This document shows positions 40,199 to 50,965 of a stretch of DNA of 64,000 bases, one piece after another. Position 1 is the first letter of the stretch, and each line of letters begins with the position of its first letter. The notes under the pieces were generated by a model that saw nothing but the letters and a program-made list of their open reading frames with translations, did no database searches and was not told the DNA's origin. The stretch covers positions 248,001 through 312,000 of the forward strand of contig NZ_FNHF01000002.1 of the NCBI RefSeq assembly GCF_900103695.1, written 5' to 3'. The position numbers were made by a program, and so were the translations under genes. Source of the stretch: Sediminibacillus halophilus. GTDB taxonomy: Bacteria; Bacillota; Bacilli; Bacillales; Amphibacillaceae.

Positions 40199-41140
40199 CT
40201 ACTCCTGGATATCCTCGCTTTTTTCCTGTTGAATCATGTTGGTCAATCGTTCTGAAAACTCTTCTGCAGCATTTACACCCATCCGTTTCAAACGGAAGTT
40301 CATTGCCGCCACTTCGATAATGACAGACAAGTTTCTTCCTGGCCGGACAGGAATGACAGCCTTCGGTATTTCCACGTCCATGATTTTCATGGTTTCCTCT
40401 TCCAATCCGAGACGGTCATATTGTTTTTTCTGATCCCACAGCTCCAGATTGATGATCATGGAAATCTTTTTGTGTGACCGGACAGACCCCGCCCCGAACA
40501 GGGTCATCACGTTGATAATTCCCAATCCACGGATTTCCAATAAATGCTCGATTAATGGAGGTGAATTGCCGATCAGGCTATCGTAATCCTCTTGTCGGAT
40601 TTCTACGCTATCATCAGCGACCAATCGGTGTCCCCGTTTTACCAGCTCAAGCGCGGTTTCACTTTTACCCACACCACTCTGCCCAGTTATCAGGACGCCT
40701 ATTCCATAAATATCGACTAAAACGCCATGAATGGCGGTAAATGGTGCAAACCTGGTCTCCAAATAATTCGTCAGCCTGCTGGTCACCCTGGTCGTTTTAT
40801 GCGGAGAACGCATCAATGGTACACCAGAGTTATCAGCCGCTTCAATCAACACCTCGGGAATGTCCATCCCTCTTGTTATGACGATTCCCGGTGTTATATC
40901 CGTGCAGAGATTTTCTACACGGTCCCGCTGTTCCTCGATACTCAGCTCGTTAAAAAAAGACATTTCGGTTTTGCCGAGTAACTGCAACCGATTTTTCGGA
41001 TAATATTTAAAATAACCGGCCATTTCCAGGCCTGGCCGCGAAATATCACTCATAAAAATCTCCCTGTGCACGCCATTGTGGCCTGCAACAAGCTCCAGGT
41101 TGAATTGGTTCAATAAATCCTGGGTACGTACCTTTGCCAT
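40199..41140 (-). CDS. hprK: HPr kinase/phosphorylase
   Basis: This 313-residue bifunctional enzyme phosphorylates HPr and Crh on Ser46 with ATP or pyrophosphate and removes that phosphate again. The N-terminal domain is followed by the C-terminal catalytic domain with [19 protein letters not shown], the P-loop [25 protein letters not shown] and the HprK signature region around [15 protein letters not shown]. The ATG follows ggagggatacat. It is the first gene of the hprK-lgt-yvoD-ppaX-yvoF operon and the main sensor of catabolite repression; its partner Crh is encoded at 18431-18703. Confidence 0.97.
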   Translation of the reverse strand: MAKVRTQDLLNQFNLELVAGHNGVHREIFMSDISRPGLEMAGYFKYYPKNRLQLLGKTEMSFFNELSIEEQRDRVENLCTDITPGIVITRGMDIPEVLIEAADNSGVPLMRSPHKTTRVTSRLTNYLETRFAPFTAIHGVLVDIYGIGVLITGQSGVGKSETALELVKRGHRLVADDSVEIRQEDYDSLIGNSPPLIEHLLEIRGLGIINVMTLFGAGSVRSHKKISMIINLELWDQKKQYDRLGLEEETMKIMDVEIPKAVIPVRPGRNLSVIIEVAAMNFRLKRMGVNAAEEFSERLTNMIQQEKSEDIQE

Positions 41141-41344
41141 ATGTATCCCTCCATCGTGCCTTGCTAATCACTGTATCCTATTGTAGCACTTTTTTTAGCC
41201 GGAGGCATTAGTATGCTGTCATCCAGATGGAAAGAGCAAATCCATACGTGAAATCCGTTTAAAAAACGTTTTACCGATTCTTTCCTCAGTATTTTAATTA
41301 AACGGAAGGACAATCCGGGCATGACGAAAGAAGAAATAATGATA

Positions 41345-41388
41345 CAAAAAGCAGGCTGGCGAGATTATTCCCGCAACCTGCTTTTGTT
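41345..41388 (-). terminator. Terminator after yvlD
   Basis: On the minus strand aaaagcaggttgcggg and the return arm ctcgccagcctgctttt form a stem ending in ttttg. It closes the yvlBCD operon. Confidence 0.82.
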
Positions 41389-41393
41389 CTATC

Positions 41394-41759
41394 TTACCGA
41401 TTTAAATCAACCGTGTCTCTGATCAATCGATTCAGCAGCAAGTTCAGTAACGAAAGGATGATTGCCGCCAGAATCGCCAAGCCGAATCCATCGATAACAA
41501 ACGAGCTGCCCAACAGTCCCTGGGTGATCATCAAGGTGATTGCATTGATGACGAACAGAAACAACCCGAGCGTCAAAAACGTTATCGGTAAGGTAAAAAT
41601 AATCAAAAGTGGTTTGATGATCACATTCAAAATCGACAAGATCAAGCTGGCCAACAATGCTGTACCGAAGCCTTCCAGATAAAAGCTTGCAAAAAGCTGA
41701 TCAACGACAATTAGAGCCACTGCATTCAACAGGATAGAAAGCAGCCACCGCTTCAGCAT
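41394..41759 (-). CDS. yvlD: Phage holin-4-superfamily membrane protein (YvlD type)
   Basis: This 121-residue protein has four hydrophobic segments with short polar loops (LILSILNVIIKPLLIIFTLP, LFLFVINAITLMI) and belongs to the YvlD/holin-4 family. It overlaps yvlC by one base. In B. subtilis the yvl operon is induced by envelope stress through SigW and protects the membrane; YvlD is probably part of that response. Confidence 0.88.
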   Translation of the reverse strand: MLKRWLLSILLNAVALIVVDQLFASFYLEGFGTALLASLILSILNVIIKPLLIIFTLPITFLTLGLFLFVINAITLMITQGLLGSSFVIDGFGLAILAAIILSLLNLLLNRLIRDTVDLNR

Positions 41760-41956
41760 CAGGCAAACGGTTCCTTAGGCATAATAAAGATGGCCAGGAT
41801 GTAAAGAATACCGAGCGGGAAAAAACCGGTAAAAACAAAAATCAACACGAACAATAGCCGCAACAGAGTGGCATCCATATCAAAATAATCTGCCATCCCG
41901 CCTAAAACTCCGGAAATTTTCCGATCTGAACGAGAGCGGTATAATTTTCTGGACAT
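41759..41956 (-). CDS. yvlC: PspC-domain protein (YvlC type)
   Basis: This 65-residue PspC-domain protein has a basic N-terminus (MSRKLYRSRSDRKISGVLGG), the MADYFDMDATLLRLLFVL motif and one or two membrane segments. PspC proteins sense membrane stress with partners. It lies 12 bases after yvlB and overlaps yvlD. The ATG follows ggagggatg. Confidence 0.92.
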   Translation of the reverse strand: MSRKLYRSRSDRKISGVLGGMADYFDMDATLLRLLFVLIFVFTGFFPLGILYILAIFIMPKEPFA

Positions 41957-41968
41957 AAAACATCCCTC

Positions 41969-43060
41969 CTACTTAGTTGGTAACATCCATACAGAACCAG
42001 TTTTCGTTTCCGCTTCCAGATAAAACGGTTCCGTCTCTTTCTCCTGGTTGACTTCGAAATGCAGCGAACGATTGATTACTTCTTTTTTTTCTTCGATTAC
42101 TTGATAATGAGCCAAATCGCAATGAATATTTCCTATTTTGGTTTCGGCTTTGCCGTCGATCCGGAGCTGATCTGGTAAAACCAGGCGGACACTGCCGGTT
42201 GTCGTTTTAAAGAAACCTGACTTCGGCTGAAGGCCTTCATGCCAAAGACAGCTGATACTGCCATTAACGAGCTGGGCATCGATTTTTTCGAAGGTGCCAT
42301 CGACATTAATCTTTCCATTTATGGTTTCCATATCCGCCACTTCCCAGCGGCTATCACTAATATTGATTGTTCCGTTGGCAGTTTCGACTTCCAGTACGGT
42401 ACCATTGCTCTCCGAGAGGTTGATTGATCCGTTGGTCGATTTGACAAGTAAACAATCCCCGGTTATTTCTTCACCGAAAAAGCTTCCATTAAACAATTTG
42501 ATCACGACTTTCCGATAGTGCCGTTCCGGAACCTTGACAATGACTTCCGCTTTCACTTGCTGGCTTTGCAAAGAAAACTGGAGACGGTCCTCTTCCACCA
42601 GAAAAAACGTTTCTTTGTGGAACTTTTCGCGTGCCTGTTCCTGATTATCCACCTGATATACCTTCGCTTTGCATTCAACCCGGACATCGGTTTCATTCCA
42701 TGGCTGAATCGTGACATTCCCATTGGCGATATCGAAATCGATATCATGGAAGACAGCGGTGTGGTGATGGAAGATATGCGATACTTCATAATTTTTTCCG
42801 AAATTAAGATCAAAGTCGACATTTTTGATTTTTTGAAATGCTTCTTCCACGAATCCGAAGATACTGCTTTTCTTATTTGCTTTTGCTTTATACTGCTGTT
42901 GTTTGTCTCCCTCTTCCCAATTCACTTTTGTGGAAACAACGTTTTGCTGCTGTTCCGCTTTTTCAGCTTCGTCAAGAGCATCTAACAATTCTTCCGCCTC
43001 TTCGGAACTGATCAAGCCATCTTCTACCATCTTAAGAATCTTTTTACGTTCCTCTTTCAC
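41969..43060 (-). CDS. yvlB: DUF4097 (LiaG/YvlB-like) adhesin-fold protein
   Basis: This 363-residue protein opens with a short helical SHOCT-like segment (KKILKMVEDGLISSEEAEEL). A long beta-helix-like DUF4097 region follows (about 100-360), rich in repeated strands such as LFNGSFFGEE, STNGSINLSESNG and TANGTINISDS, which repeat an NGSI/NGTI motif every 20 residues or so. The start is GTG at 43060 with caggtggaa before it; the in-frame extension to 43171 has no ribosome binding site. It is the first gene of yvlBCD and probably works with the PspC-like partner at the envelope. Confidence 0.87.
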   Translation of the reverse strand: MKEERKKILKMVEDGLISSEEAEELLDALDEAEKAEQQQNVVSTKVNWEEGDKQQQYKAKANKKSSIFGFVEEAFQKIKNVDFDLNFGKNYEVSHIFHHHTAVFHDIDFDIANGNVTIQPWNETDVRVECKAKVYQVDNQEQAREKFHKETFFLVEEDRLQFSLQSQQVKAEVIVKVPERHYRKVVIKLFNGSFFGEEITGDCLLVKSTNGSINLSESNGTVLEVETANGTINISDSRWEVADMETINGKINVDGTFEKIDAQLVNGSISCLWHEGLQPKSGFFKTTTGSVRLVLPDQLRIDGKAETKIGNIHCDLAHYQVIEEKKEVINRSLHFEVNQEKETEPFYLEAETKTGSVWMLPTK

Positions 43061-43167
43061 GTTTTCCACCTGCCTTGTTAAATTACCAATCGTGAAAAAA
43101 CCGCTGCAACTAAAACGTAAAACCTCGCCCCAGGTAATGTTTAGTTCAGCGGCTGCTGTTCCTATCC

Positions 43168-43845
43168 TCAATCAAATTTCCATGTGTAAAAACTTTCGTA
43201 GCCCAGCCGCTCCTTGGCAACTTCCTCCATATTGGCAGCAGATTCGGCATTTCCATTCATGCTGCCTAAGACTCCTTGTGCCTGGGAACGATGAGCCATG
43301 ATCGTTCTCATCTTTTGATCGAAAACAGGTTTTACATTATTTATTACGTCCGGCTCTCCAAAAAGTTTCACATGATCATGGCTAATTGCCTGAGCCCATA
43401 CTTTTGGACGGCTATCCGGATTCATCAACCGGACCGCCTCTATTGCCGCGGCTCCCATTGCATTATGGTCAGGATGGACGGCATGACCCGGAAAGTGAGT
43501 GATCACGAGACTTGGCTCGATTTCCTCCAATATTTTTTTCAAATGTTGTGCGATTTCATCACGGGACTCAAATTCCAGTGTCTTATCCCGATAACCGAGC
43601 ATACGCAGCTCGACATCCATTACCTTGCAAGCATCGATCAATTCTTTTTTGCGAAAATCGGACAAGGTTTCCCGGTTGGCAAAGGTCGGATTGCCCATGT
43701 TACGCCCCATTTCTCCGAGTGTACCGCATAAATACGTTACCGGAATGCCTTTTTGCCTGAACTGGGTGATGGTACCGGACGCACCGAATGCTTCGTCATC
43801 AGGATGCGGATATATGACTACAACGTGTTTTTCCAAATCGATCAT
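43168..43845 (-). CDS. bshB2: Bacillithiol biosynthesis deacetylase BshB2
   Basis: This 225-residue PIG-L/LmbE-family zinc deacetylase removes acetyl from GlcNAc-malate in bacillithiol synthesis. The zinc and catalytic residues lie in YPHPDDEAFGASG and HAVHPDHNAMG. Together with the yojF partner directly upstream, this matches B. subtilis yojG. Bacillithiol is the main low-molecular-weight thiol of bacilli. Confidence 0.94.
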   Translation of the reverse strand: MIDLEKHVVVIYPHPDDEAFGASGTITQFRQKGIPVTYLCGTLGEMGRNMGNPTFANRETLSDFRKKELIDACKVMDVELRMLGYRDKTLEFESRDEIAQHLKKILEEIEPSLVITHFPGHAVHPDHNAMGAAAIEAVRLMNPDSRPKVWAQAISHDHVKLFGEPDVINNVKPVFDQKMRTIMAHRSQAQGVLGSMNGNAESAANMEEVAKERLGYESFYTWKFD

Positions 43846-43855
43846 CTCTCCCTAA

Positions 43856-44209
43856 CTAATTTTTAAACGGTTGTTCACTGATTTCCAGTGCGACCATTAA
43901 TCGGCCTTCCCGATCATGGCCGGCCATCAAAAGTCTATCTTGCTCATCGAGCTCCCATTGATTGACTCCTTCTGCATAAACCCAGCCGATATCCAGTTTT
44001 AAACCGACGCGGTATGTACCATTGTCGCCGACAATTTTCCCATGCAGATAATTCACTTTTGCATTACGGATAAACGCCCCGACATTATAGGCATTTTCAT
44101 TAAAATGGCTGGCATAGGCACCGTTGGTCGTTTCCAGGTGAACATAAACCTCTTTATTAGCAAGCCGATCCAGTTGTTTTTGTACTTCTTCTATATGAAT
44201 AGGTTCCAT
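43856..44209 (-). CDS. yojF: YojF family protein (DUF1806)
   Basis: This 117-residue soluble protein of the DUF1806 family has a small beta-rich fold (EVYVHLETTNGAYASHF, IRNAKVNYLHGKIVGD, YRVGLKLDIGWVYAEG). It lies 10 bases upstream of bshB2, an arrangement fixed in bacilli, so a role linked to bacillithiol is likely but unproven. Confidence 0.9.
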   Translation of the reverse strand: MEPIHIEEVQKQLDRLANKEVYVHLETTNGAYASHFNENAYNVGAFIRNAKVNYLHGKIVGDNGTYRVGLKLDIGWVYAEGVNQWELDEQDRLLMAGHDREGRLMVALEISEQPFKN

Positions 44210-44492
44210 TTCCCACTTTCCCTTCCTTCACCTAATACTATTTTTACCTTACCCAAAATCGTCTAAGGCGTCAAAGTATTAATCTTCGCGCACTTTATCT
44301 GCCAAGACAAGCAGAACAGGTGGACTCCAGTAAGACCGGAGCGCCTCTGAAGTTTCCGGAATAAGTCTCTTTGCTTCAGAAAACAAAGAATACTCCGGCA
44401 GTCCATTGCATCAAATGTTTAGAACCAGTCGTAAAGGAAAGAAGGGTAATAGAAGTCAAGATAAAGAGAAACTCAAGAAAGAAGGTGTAACA

Positions 44493-45749
44493 ATGGCACT
44501 CCAAAAAACAATCCCTAAAGAGACCGGTATCGACCATAGCTTGGATTTACTGCGGGAAGGTTACATGTTCATTCCGAACAGACGTCATAGTTTTCAGCAA
44601 GATCTATTTGCAACTCGTTTACTTGGACAGAGAGCGGTATGTATGGGAGGAAAAGAGGCAGCCGAAATTTTTTATGATGAAACGAAATTTAAAAGGAGCA
44701 GTGCAGCACCAAAACGGGTTCAAAAGACGCTGTTTGGAGAAAAGGGAGTACAAACGTTAGACGGCAAGGAACACCGTCATCGAAAACAAATGTTTATGTC
44801 GTTGATGGAACCGGAACAGTTGGAGCTTCTTCACACTATTACGTACAAACACCTCGATTTAATGACAACTGACTGGGAAAAGGAAAGCAGTATGGTGATG
44901 TATGAAGAGGCAAAAAAATTGATGACCCGGGTGGCTTGTGAATGGGCAGGGATTCCGCTATGGGCAAGTGAACTGGATAAACGGGCGAAGGATTTAGGTA
45001 CCCTCATCGAATCCTCCGTCTCCATGGGAGTCCAGTACCGTAAAGGGAAGAACGCCCGGAAACGTTCGGAAAATTGGATGAAGGATTTAATTGCTCAAGT
45101 GAGAAACAAAGAGAGGAATCCAGAGGAAGATACGGCATTATACACCATCGCTTGGCATAGAGACTTACAAGGAAAGTTATTGGAACCGGATGTAGCAGCG
45201 GTTGAATTGCTTAATATTATCCGGCCTATTGTAGCGATCGCCATTTATATCAGCTTTACCACTCTTGCCCTTCATCAGTTTCCTGAACAAAAATACAAAC
45301 TGGAAGAATCCGAGGGCGAATACTATCAGCTGTTTGTACAGGAAGTAAGGCGTTATTATCCGTTTTTCCCTTTTGCCGGAGCACGAGTAAAGGAAGACTT
45401 CACGTGGAGAGGATACCATTTTAAAAAAGGAATGCTGACACTTCTTGATCTATACGGGACAAACCATGATGTTCATTTATGGGAAAATCCCGACAAGTTT
45501 TATCCCGAGCGTTTCACTGATTGGGAGGGAAGCCCTTTTGACTTCATCCCCCAAGGAGGAGGGAATCATTACCTTGGCCATCGTTGTGCAGGGGAGTGGG
45601 TGACTATCCAAGTAATGAAGGTGGTGCTTGATTATCTGGTTAATAGACTGGATTATCATGTCCCACTGCAGGATTTAAGCTTCAGTATGGTATCGATGCC
45701 AAGCATCCCAAAAAGCGGCATAAAGCTTAGTAAGGTTGAAAAAGTGTGA
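44493..45749 (+). CDS. Cytochrome P450 of the CYP152 fatty-acid peroxygenase family
   Basis: This 418-residue P450 has the heme-thiolate Cys in GGNHYLGHRCAGEW and, in helix I, NIIRPIVAIAIY. That Arg-Pro pair replaces the usual acid-alcohol pair and marks the CYP152 (P450-BS-beta) family. These enzymes use hydrogen peroxide directly to hydroxylate or decarboxylate fatty acids without a reductase, the substrate carboxylate pairing with the Arg. The ATG at 44493 follows agaaggtgtaac; an in-frame ATG at 44406 lacks a ribosome binding site. It is a single gene with a strong bidirectional terminator. Confidence 0.93.
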   Translation: MALQKTIPKETGIDHSLDLLREGYMFIPNRRHSFQQDLFATRLLGQRAVCMGGKEAAEIFYDETKFKRSSAAPKRVQKTLFGEKGVQTLDGKEHRHRKQMFMSLMEPEQLELLHTITYKHLDLMTTDWEKESSMVMYEEAKKLMTRVACEWAGIPLWASELDKRAKDLGTLIESSVSMGVQYRKGKNARKRSENWMKDLIAQVRNKERNPEEDTALYTIAWHRDLQGKLLEPDVAAVELLNIIRPIVAIAIYISFTTLALHQFPEQKYKLEESEGEYYQLFVQEVRRYYPFFPFAGARVKEDFTWRGYHFKKGMLTLLDLYGTNHDVHLWENPDKFYPERFTDWEGSPFDFIPQGGGNHYLGHRCAGEWVTIQVMKVVLDYLVNRLDYHVPLQDLSFSMVSMPSIPKSGIKLSKVEKV

Positions 45750-45772
45750 CTATCTAATCCTACCTAAATAGT

Positions 45773-45806
45773 ATAAAACCGTCTCTTTACGGAGACGGTT
45801 TTGTTT
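45773..45806. terminator. Bidirectional terminator between the P450 gene and uvrA
   Basis: The 10-bp stem aaaccgtctc/gagacggttt with a tttacg loop is followed by tgtttt on the plus strand, and aaaaccg gives a T-rich side on the minus strand. It serves both converging genes. Confidence 0.85.
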
Positions 45807-45811
45807 TCCTG

Positions 45812-48688
45812 TTACTTGGAACCTACTTTTTCTTGTTGCTTGACTTTATCAGCCATACGTTGACGATCTCTTTCCAAAATCGGTTTCAGGTATTTTCCTG
45901 TATAGGATTGTGGTGAGTCTGCTACTTGTTCCGGTGTTCCAGTAGCGATGATCTGGCCACCCCGATCGCCGCCTTCCGGTCCAAGGTCAATAATGTTGTC
46001 TGCCGCCTTGATGACATCAAGGTTATGCTCGATGATCAGTACGGTGTCTCCATTGTTGACCAATCGTTGCAGCACTTCCAACAGCCTGGATATATCATCC
46101 ACATGCAAACCGGTTGTCGGCTCGTCCAAAATATAAAAGGACTTGCCATTTGAGCGACGGTGAAGTTCGCTGGCCAGCTTGACACGCTGTGCCTCGCCGC
46201 CTGATAAGGTGGTCGCTGGCTGTCCAAGCCGGACATAGCCGAGACCGACATCGAATATGGTCTGCAGCTTGCGCTGAATTTTCGGGATATTGGCGAAGAA
46301 ATCAAGCGACTCCTCAATGGTCATGTCCAATACGTCGGCGATATTTTTTCCTTTGTACTTCACTTCCAACGTCTCACGATTATACCGTTTTCCATGACAT
46401 ACTTCGCAAGGCACGTAAACATCCGGTAAAAAGTGCATTTCGATTTTGATGATTCCATCGCCTCGGCAAGCTTCGCAACGACCGCCTTTCACATTAAAGC
46501 TGAACCGGCCTTTTTTATACCCGCGGATTTTTGCTTCGTTCGTCTGGGCGAAAACATCACGGATATCATCGAAAACACCTGTATATGTCGCCGGGTTGGA
46601 ACGCGGTGTCCTGCCGATCGGAGACTGGTCGATATCAATCACTTTGTCCAGATGTTCGATTCCTTTGATCGTTTTATGCTTGCCGGGTTTTTGTTTGCCC
46701 CGATGTAGCTGCATCGAAAGGGATTTATGCAATATTTCATTGATCAGCGTACTTTTGCCGGAACCAGATACACCAGTTACCGCGGTAAACAAGCCGAGTG
46801 GAATTTTTGCATCCACTTTCTTCAGATTGTTTTCCTCTGCTCCTAGAACCTCAATTGCCCGATCATCGGGTTTTCTGCGTTCCTGTGGGAGCGGAATGAA
46901 CTTTTTCCCGGACAAATATTGACCGGTCAAAGAGTTCTTATCCTTCATTACCTGCTTCGGCGTCCCGCTAGAAACGATTTGGCCGCCGTGCTCTCCCGCA
47001 CCCGGTCCGATATCGATCAGCCAGTCTGCGGCATACATGGTATCTTCATCATGTTCGACCACAATCAGCGTGTTGCCAAGGTCACGCATCCGTTTCAAGG
47101 TACCGATCAAACGATCGTTGTCACGCTGATGCAGACCAATCGATGGCTCATCCAATACATAAAGCACACCTGTCAGTGCAGAGCCAATTTGGGTCGCCAG
47201 CCGTATCCGCTGTGCTTCCCCACCGGACAAAGTGCCGGCAGAACGCGCCAGCGTCAAATAATCGAGCCCCACATTGTTCAGGAAGGTAAGTCTGTCGCAA
47301 ATTTCCTTTAAGATCATCCTCGCGATTTGCTCTTCTTTTTGAGACAATTCGACTGTCTCAAAAAATTGGAAAGCTTCGGTGACCGACATTTCCGTTACCT
47401 TGCCGACATGCAGACCATTGACCAGAACAGCCAGCGCTTCGTCTTTAAGACGGTAGCCGTCACACTTCGGACAAGGCTTTTGGGTCATGTATTTTTCCAT
47501 TTGTTCACGAATGAAATCAGATGTCGTTTCCCGGTACCTGCGAGCGATATTTTTCAAGACCCCTTCAAAATAAATATCGTTTTCCCTAACTCTGCCAAAG
47601 TCGTTTTCATACCGGAAATGGATTTTCTCTTTTCCGCTCCCGTGCAAAATTTTGTCCATCTGCCGTTTTGGAAGCTGTTTGACCGGTACATCCATATCAA
47701 TTCCGAAATGATTGCAGACACTTTCCAACAGCTTAGGGTAGTATTGTGAACTCGTTGGTTCCCAGGCAGCAATCGCCCCTTCTCTCAAAGTCAAACTCCG
47801 GTCGGGCATTACAAGATCGACATCGACCTCCAACTGAGTACCCAGTCCGTCACAGCGTTCACAAGCACCGAACGGGCTATTGAAGGAAAACAGTCGCGGC
47901 TCCAATTCGCCGATGGAAAACCCGCAAATAGGACAAGCATGGTGCTCACTGAACAGCAGCTCTTCTTCTCCGATAACATCGACAATAACATTTCCGTCGC
48001 CGAGCCCAAGAGCTGTTTCCAAGGAGTCCGACAAACGCCCGGAGACTCCTTCTTTAACAACAATCCGATCGACAACCACTTCGATCGAGTGCTTTTTATT
48101 TTTTTCCAGCTTGATTTCATCGGTGATCTCAAACATATCCCCGTCGACCCTTACCCGGATATAGCCTTCTTTTTTCAAATCCTCCAGCACTTTTACGTGT
48201 TCCCCTTTACGTCCAGAAACAACGGGGGCCAGGATTTGCAGTTTGGTTCTTTTCGGATATTCCAGAATCCGATCGACCATTTGCTGTACCGTTTGCGACG
48301 TTATTTCAATTCCATGAATCGGACAAGTCGGATGACCGACACGGGCAAACAGCAAACGGAGATAATCATAAATCTCTGTCACGGTGCCGACCGTTGAACG
48401 TGGATTTTTGCTGGTTGTTTTCTGATCAATCGAGATTGCCGGCGACAGTCCTTCTATCGCATCGACATCCGGTTTATCCATCTGGCCGAGAAACTGGCGG
48501 GCATAGGCCGAAAGTGACTCGACATAACGGCGCTGGCCTTCCGCATAAATCGTATCGAATGCCAAGGATGATTTCCCAGAACCCGACAGTCCGGTCAACA
48601 CGACTAACTGTTCTTTCGGTATGTCCACATCCACGTTTTTTAAATTATGGGCGCGTGCCCCTTTAATCGTTATCGCTTTTTTTGCCAT
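45812..48688 (-). CDS. uvrA: Excinuclease ABC subunit A
   Basis: This 958-residue damage sensor of nucleotide excision repair has two ABC ATPase halves with Walker [13 protein letters not shown] and [12 protein letters not shown], signatures [12 protein letters not shown] and [12 protein letters not shown], and zinc modules using Cys pairs CPIC...CERC and CEAC...CEVC. The start is the ATG at 48688, seven bases after the uvrB stop, with aaggatgac as ribosome binding site; a longer frame into uvrB is rejected. It is co-transcribed with uvrB under a LexA box. Confidence 0.98.
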   Translation of the reverse strand: MAKKAITIKGARAHNLKNVDVDIPKEQLVVLTGLSGSGKSSLAFDTIYAEGQRRYVESLSAYARQFLGQMDKPDVDAIEGLSPAISIDQKTTSKNPRSTVGTVTEIYDYLRLLFARVGHPTCPIHGIEITSQTVQQMVDRILEYPKRTKLQILAPVVSGRKGEHVKVLEDLKKEGYIRVRVDGDMFEITDEIKLEKNKKHSIEVVVDRIVVKEGVSGRLSDSLETALGLGDGNVIVDVIGEEELLFSEHHACPICGFSIGELEPRLFSFNSPFGACERCDGLGTQLEVDVDLVMPDRSLTLREGAIAAWEPTSSQYYPKLLESVCNHFGIDMDVPVKQLPKRQMDKILHGSGKEKIHFRYENDFGRVRENDIYFEGVLKNIARRYRETTSDFIREQMEKYMTQKPCPKCDGYRLKDEALAVLVNGLHVGKVTEMSVTEAFQFFETVELSQKEEQIARMILKEICDRLTFLNNVGLDYLTLARSAGTLSGGEAQRIRLATQIGSALTGVLYVLDEPSIGLHQRDNDRLIGTLKRMRDLGNTLIVVEHDEDTMYAADWLIDIGPGAGEHGGQIVSSGTPKQVMKDKNSLTGQYLSGKKFIPLPQERRKPDDRAIEVLGAEENNLKKVDAKIPLGLFTAVTGVSGSGKSTLINEILHKSLSMQLHRGKQKPGKHKTIKGIEHLDKVIDIDQSPIGRTPRSNPATYTGVFDDIRDVFAQTNEAKIRGYKKGRFSFNVKGGRCEACRGDGIIKIEMHFLPDVYVPCEVCHGKRYNRETLEVKYKGKNIADVLDMTIEESLDFFANIPKIQRKLQTIFDVGLGYVRLGQPATTLSGGEAQRVKLASELHRRSNGKSFYILDEPTTGLHVDDISRLLEVLQRLVNNGDTVLIIEHNLDVIKAADNIIDLGPEGGDRGGQIIATGTPEQVADSPQSYTGKYLKPILERDRQRMADKVKQQEKVGSK

Positions 48689-48695
48689 TCCTAGG

Positions 48696-50678
48696 TCATC
48701 CTTCCGCTTTAAGTTCCAAAACCAAATCACGCAACTCGGCGGCCCGTTCGAAGTTCAGGTCCCTTGCCGCCTGTTTCATTTCTTTCTCCATATCCTCGAT
48801 TACTTTCTCCCGTTCCTTCTTGCTCATCTCTGACAGCTTTGGTTGTTCGGACTTGTATTCTTCTGTATCTTCGGCTGCAACAGTGGCGCGGATCACATCG
48901 CGGACATCCTTCTTAATGGTCTTCGGTGTAATGCCGTGTTCTTCATTATAAGCCTGTTGTTTAACACGACGGCGGTTGGTTTCGTCTATCGCCTTTTCCA
49001 TCGAATCCGTCATTTTATCGGCATACATAATGACACGTCCGTTTTCGTTACGTGCCGCTCTTCCCATTGTCTGAATCAGGGAGCGCTCAGAGCGCAGGAA
49101 GCCTTCTTTGTCCGCATCCAATATCGTCACCAGAGAGACCTCGGGAATATCGAGTCCTTCACGAAGCAGGTTGATTCCTACTAATACATCATATTTACCC
49201 ACCCGCAGGTCCCGGATAATCTCGATTCTTTCCAATGTCTTAATTTCTGAATGCAAATAAGCGACTTTGATGCCGATTTCCTTCAAATAATCGGTTAAAT
49301 CCTCGGACATTTTTTTGGTCAGCGTGGTTACCAATACGCGTTCATTCCGATCGACCCGCTGATTTATTTCTCCAATTAAATCGTCGATCTGCCCTTCAAT
49401 CGGGCGGACTTCGACTTCCGGATCCAACAAGCCGGTCGGCCGGATGATTTGCTCGGTCATTTTCGGCGTATGTTCGAGTTCGTAAGGACCTGGAGTCGCC
49501 GATACATAAACCATCTGGTTGATTTTCTTTTCAAACTCGCTGAATGTCAGCGGACGGTTGTCCATTGCGGATGGCAATCGGAAGCCATGATCCACCAACA
49601 CTTGTTTTCTCGCTTGGTCCCCGTTGTACATTCCGCGGATTTGCGGCAAGGTCACGTGGGATTCGTCCACCACGATCAGAAAGTCATCCGGGAAATAATC
49701 GATTAGTGTATATGGTGTCGAGCCTGGTTCACGGAAAGTCAAATGACGGGAATAGTTTTCGATTCCCGAACAAAAGCCCATTTCATTCATCATTTCCAAA
49801 TCATAATTGGTCCGCTGTTCGATGCGCTGGGCTTCCAGCAGCTTGTTCTGGTCCTTCAACTCTTTCACACGTTCGTTAAGTTCCTGTTCGATATTTTTTA
49901 TCGCTTTTTTCAAATTTTCTTCTCGAGTCACGAAGTGGGAAGCCGGAAAAATCGCGATATGATCCCGGTCGCCGATAATCTCGCCGGTCAGTGCATCGAC
50001 TTCCCGGATCCGGTCTATTTCATCTCCAAAAAACTCGATGCGCAAGCAATGTTCTTCCCTGGAAGCCGGGATGATTTCCACCGAATCCCCGCGGACGCGG
50101 AACGTACCGCGCTGGAAGTCAATATCATTGCGGGCGTACTGGATATCGACCAAATTACGAAGCAGTTGATCCCGGTCTTTTTCCATCCCGGTCCGGAGCG
50201 AAAGCACCTGGCTGCGGTATTCTTCCGGAGAACCCAAACCATAGATGCACGATACACTGGCGACAATCAGGACATCATTGCGTTCAAACAAAGCAGATGT
50301 TGCAGAGTGGCGCAGTTTATCGATTTCATCGTTGATGCTCGCGTCTTTTTCGATAAACGTATCCGTCGACGGAACGTACGCTTCCGGTTGATAGTAATCA
50401 TAATAACTGACGAAATACTCTACTGCATTATCCGGAAAAAATTCTTTGAATTCACTGTAAAGCTGACCTGCGAGTGTTTTGTTATGGGCAATCACCAACG
50501 TCGGGCGATTGATTTCTTTAATGACATTCGACATCGTGAATGTTTTCCCTGTACCCGTAGCTCCAAGAAGCGTCTGATGCTTCTTCCCTTTTTTCAGACC
50601 CTCTACCAGTTCGTTTATTGCTCTTGGCTGATCTCCCTCAGGCTGATACTGGGCAACAAGGTCGAATTTATTTTCCAC
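48696..50678 (-). CDS. uvrB: Excinuclease ABC subunit B
   Basis: This 660-residue helicase-like protein loads UvrC at lesions. Walker A is [11 protein letters not shown], the beta-hairpin region is [20 protein letters not shown], motif VI is [12 protein letters not shown], and the C-terminal UVR helix pair ([20 protein letters not shown]) binds UvrC. Translation starts at GTG 50678 with cggaggttgg upstream. A LexA box lies 73 bases before the start, so the uvrBA operon is SOS-induced. Confidence 0.98.
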   Translation of the reverse strand: MENKFDLVAQYQPEGDQPRAINELVEGLKKGKKHQTLLGATGTGKTFTMSNVIKEINRPTLVIAHNKTLAGQLYSEFKEFFPDNAVEYFVSYYDYYQPEAYVPSTDTFIEKDASINDEIDKLRHSATSALFERNDVLIVASVSCIYGLGSPEEYRSQVLSLRTGMEKDRDQLLRNLVDIQYARNDIDFQRGTFRVRGDSVEIIPASREEHCLRIEFFGDEIDRIREVDALTGEIIGDRDHIAIFPASHFVTREENLKKAIKNIEQELNERVKELKDQNKLLEAQRIEQRTNYDLEMMNEMGFCSGIENYSRHLTFREPGSTPYTLIDYFPDDFLIVVDESHVTLPQIRGMYNGDQARKQVLVDHGFRLPSAMDNRPLTFSEFEKKINQMVYVSATPGPYELEHTPKMTEQIIRPTGLLDPEVEVRPIEGQIDDLIGEINQRVDRNERVLVTTLTKKMSEDLTDYLKEIGIKVAYLHSEIKTLERIEIIRDLRVGKYDVLVGINLLREGLDIPEVSLVTILDADKEGFLRSERSLIQTMGRAARNENGRVIMYADKMTDSMEKAIDETNRRRVKQQAYNEEHGITPKTIKKDVRDVIRATVAAEDTEEYKSEQPKLSEMSKKEREKVIEDMEKEMKQAARDLNFERAAELRDLVLELKAEG

Positions 50679-50750
50679 GATCGAACCAACCTCCGTTCTT
50701 TCTATTCCTGAACTATTTTATCACATTGTATTACTATTTTAACACAAAAC

Positions 50751-50764
50751 CGAACAAACATTCG
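50751..50764 (-). promoter_or_regulatory. LexA (DinR) box upstream of uvrB
   Basis: CGAATGTTTGTTCG on the minus strand matches the Bacillus SOS box CGAAC-N4-GTTCG with one mismatch. It lies in the uvrB promoter region, as in B. subtilis. Confidence 0.82.
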
Positions 50765-50891
50765 ACTTATGCGTTTTTTCTTTTAATAAATGCCGGATGC
50801 CGGCACGATGACAGTTTAACACGTTCGATGAAAGGTTTATAGAAAAATGATTGACTTGGAGCAGTGTTCACAAAGTAGTCATCTACAAGCA

Positions 50892-50920
50892 TTGTAGGAT
50901 AGCATGCAATTGCCTATAAT
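50892..50920 (+). promoter_or_regulatory. Promoter of the YtkA-like lipoprotein gene
   Basis: TTGTAG (50892-50897) and a perfect TATAAT (50915-50920) are 17 bases apart, 45 bases before the start codon. Confidence 0.72.
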
Positions 50921-50965
50921 CGGAAATAGAGGCGCTCTTGTAGCGAGAAAGGATGAAGCTCTAAA

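Noticed and set aside
43061-43171. N-terminal extension of the yvlB product
   Set aside because: There is no ribosome binding site and the sequence does not resemble the family; the GTG at 43060 is preferred.
49743-50711. 322-codon plus-strand frame
   Set aside because: It is entirely antisense to uvrB, whose frame is certain, and has no ribosome binding site or domain.
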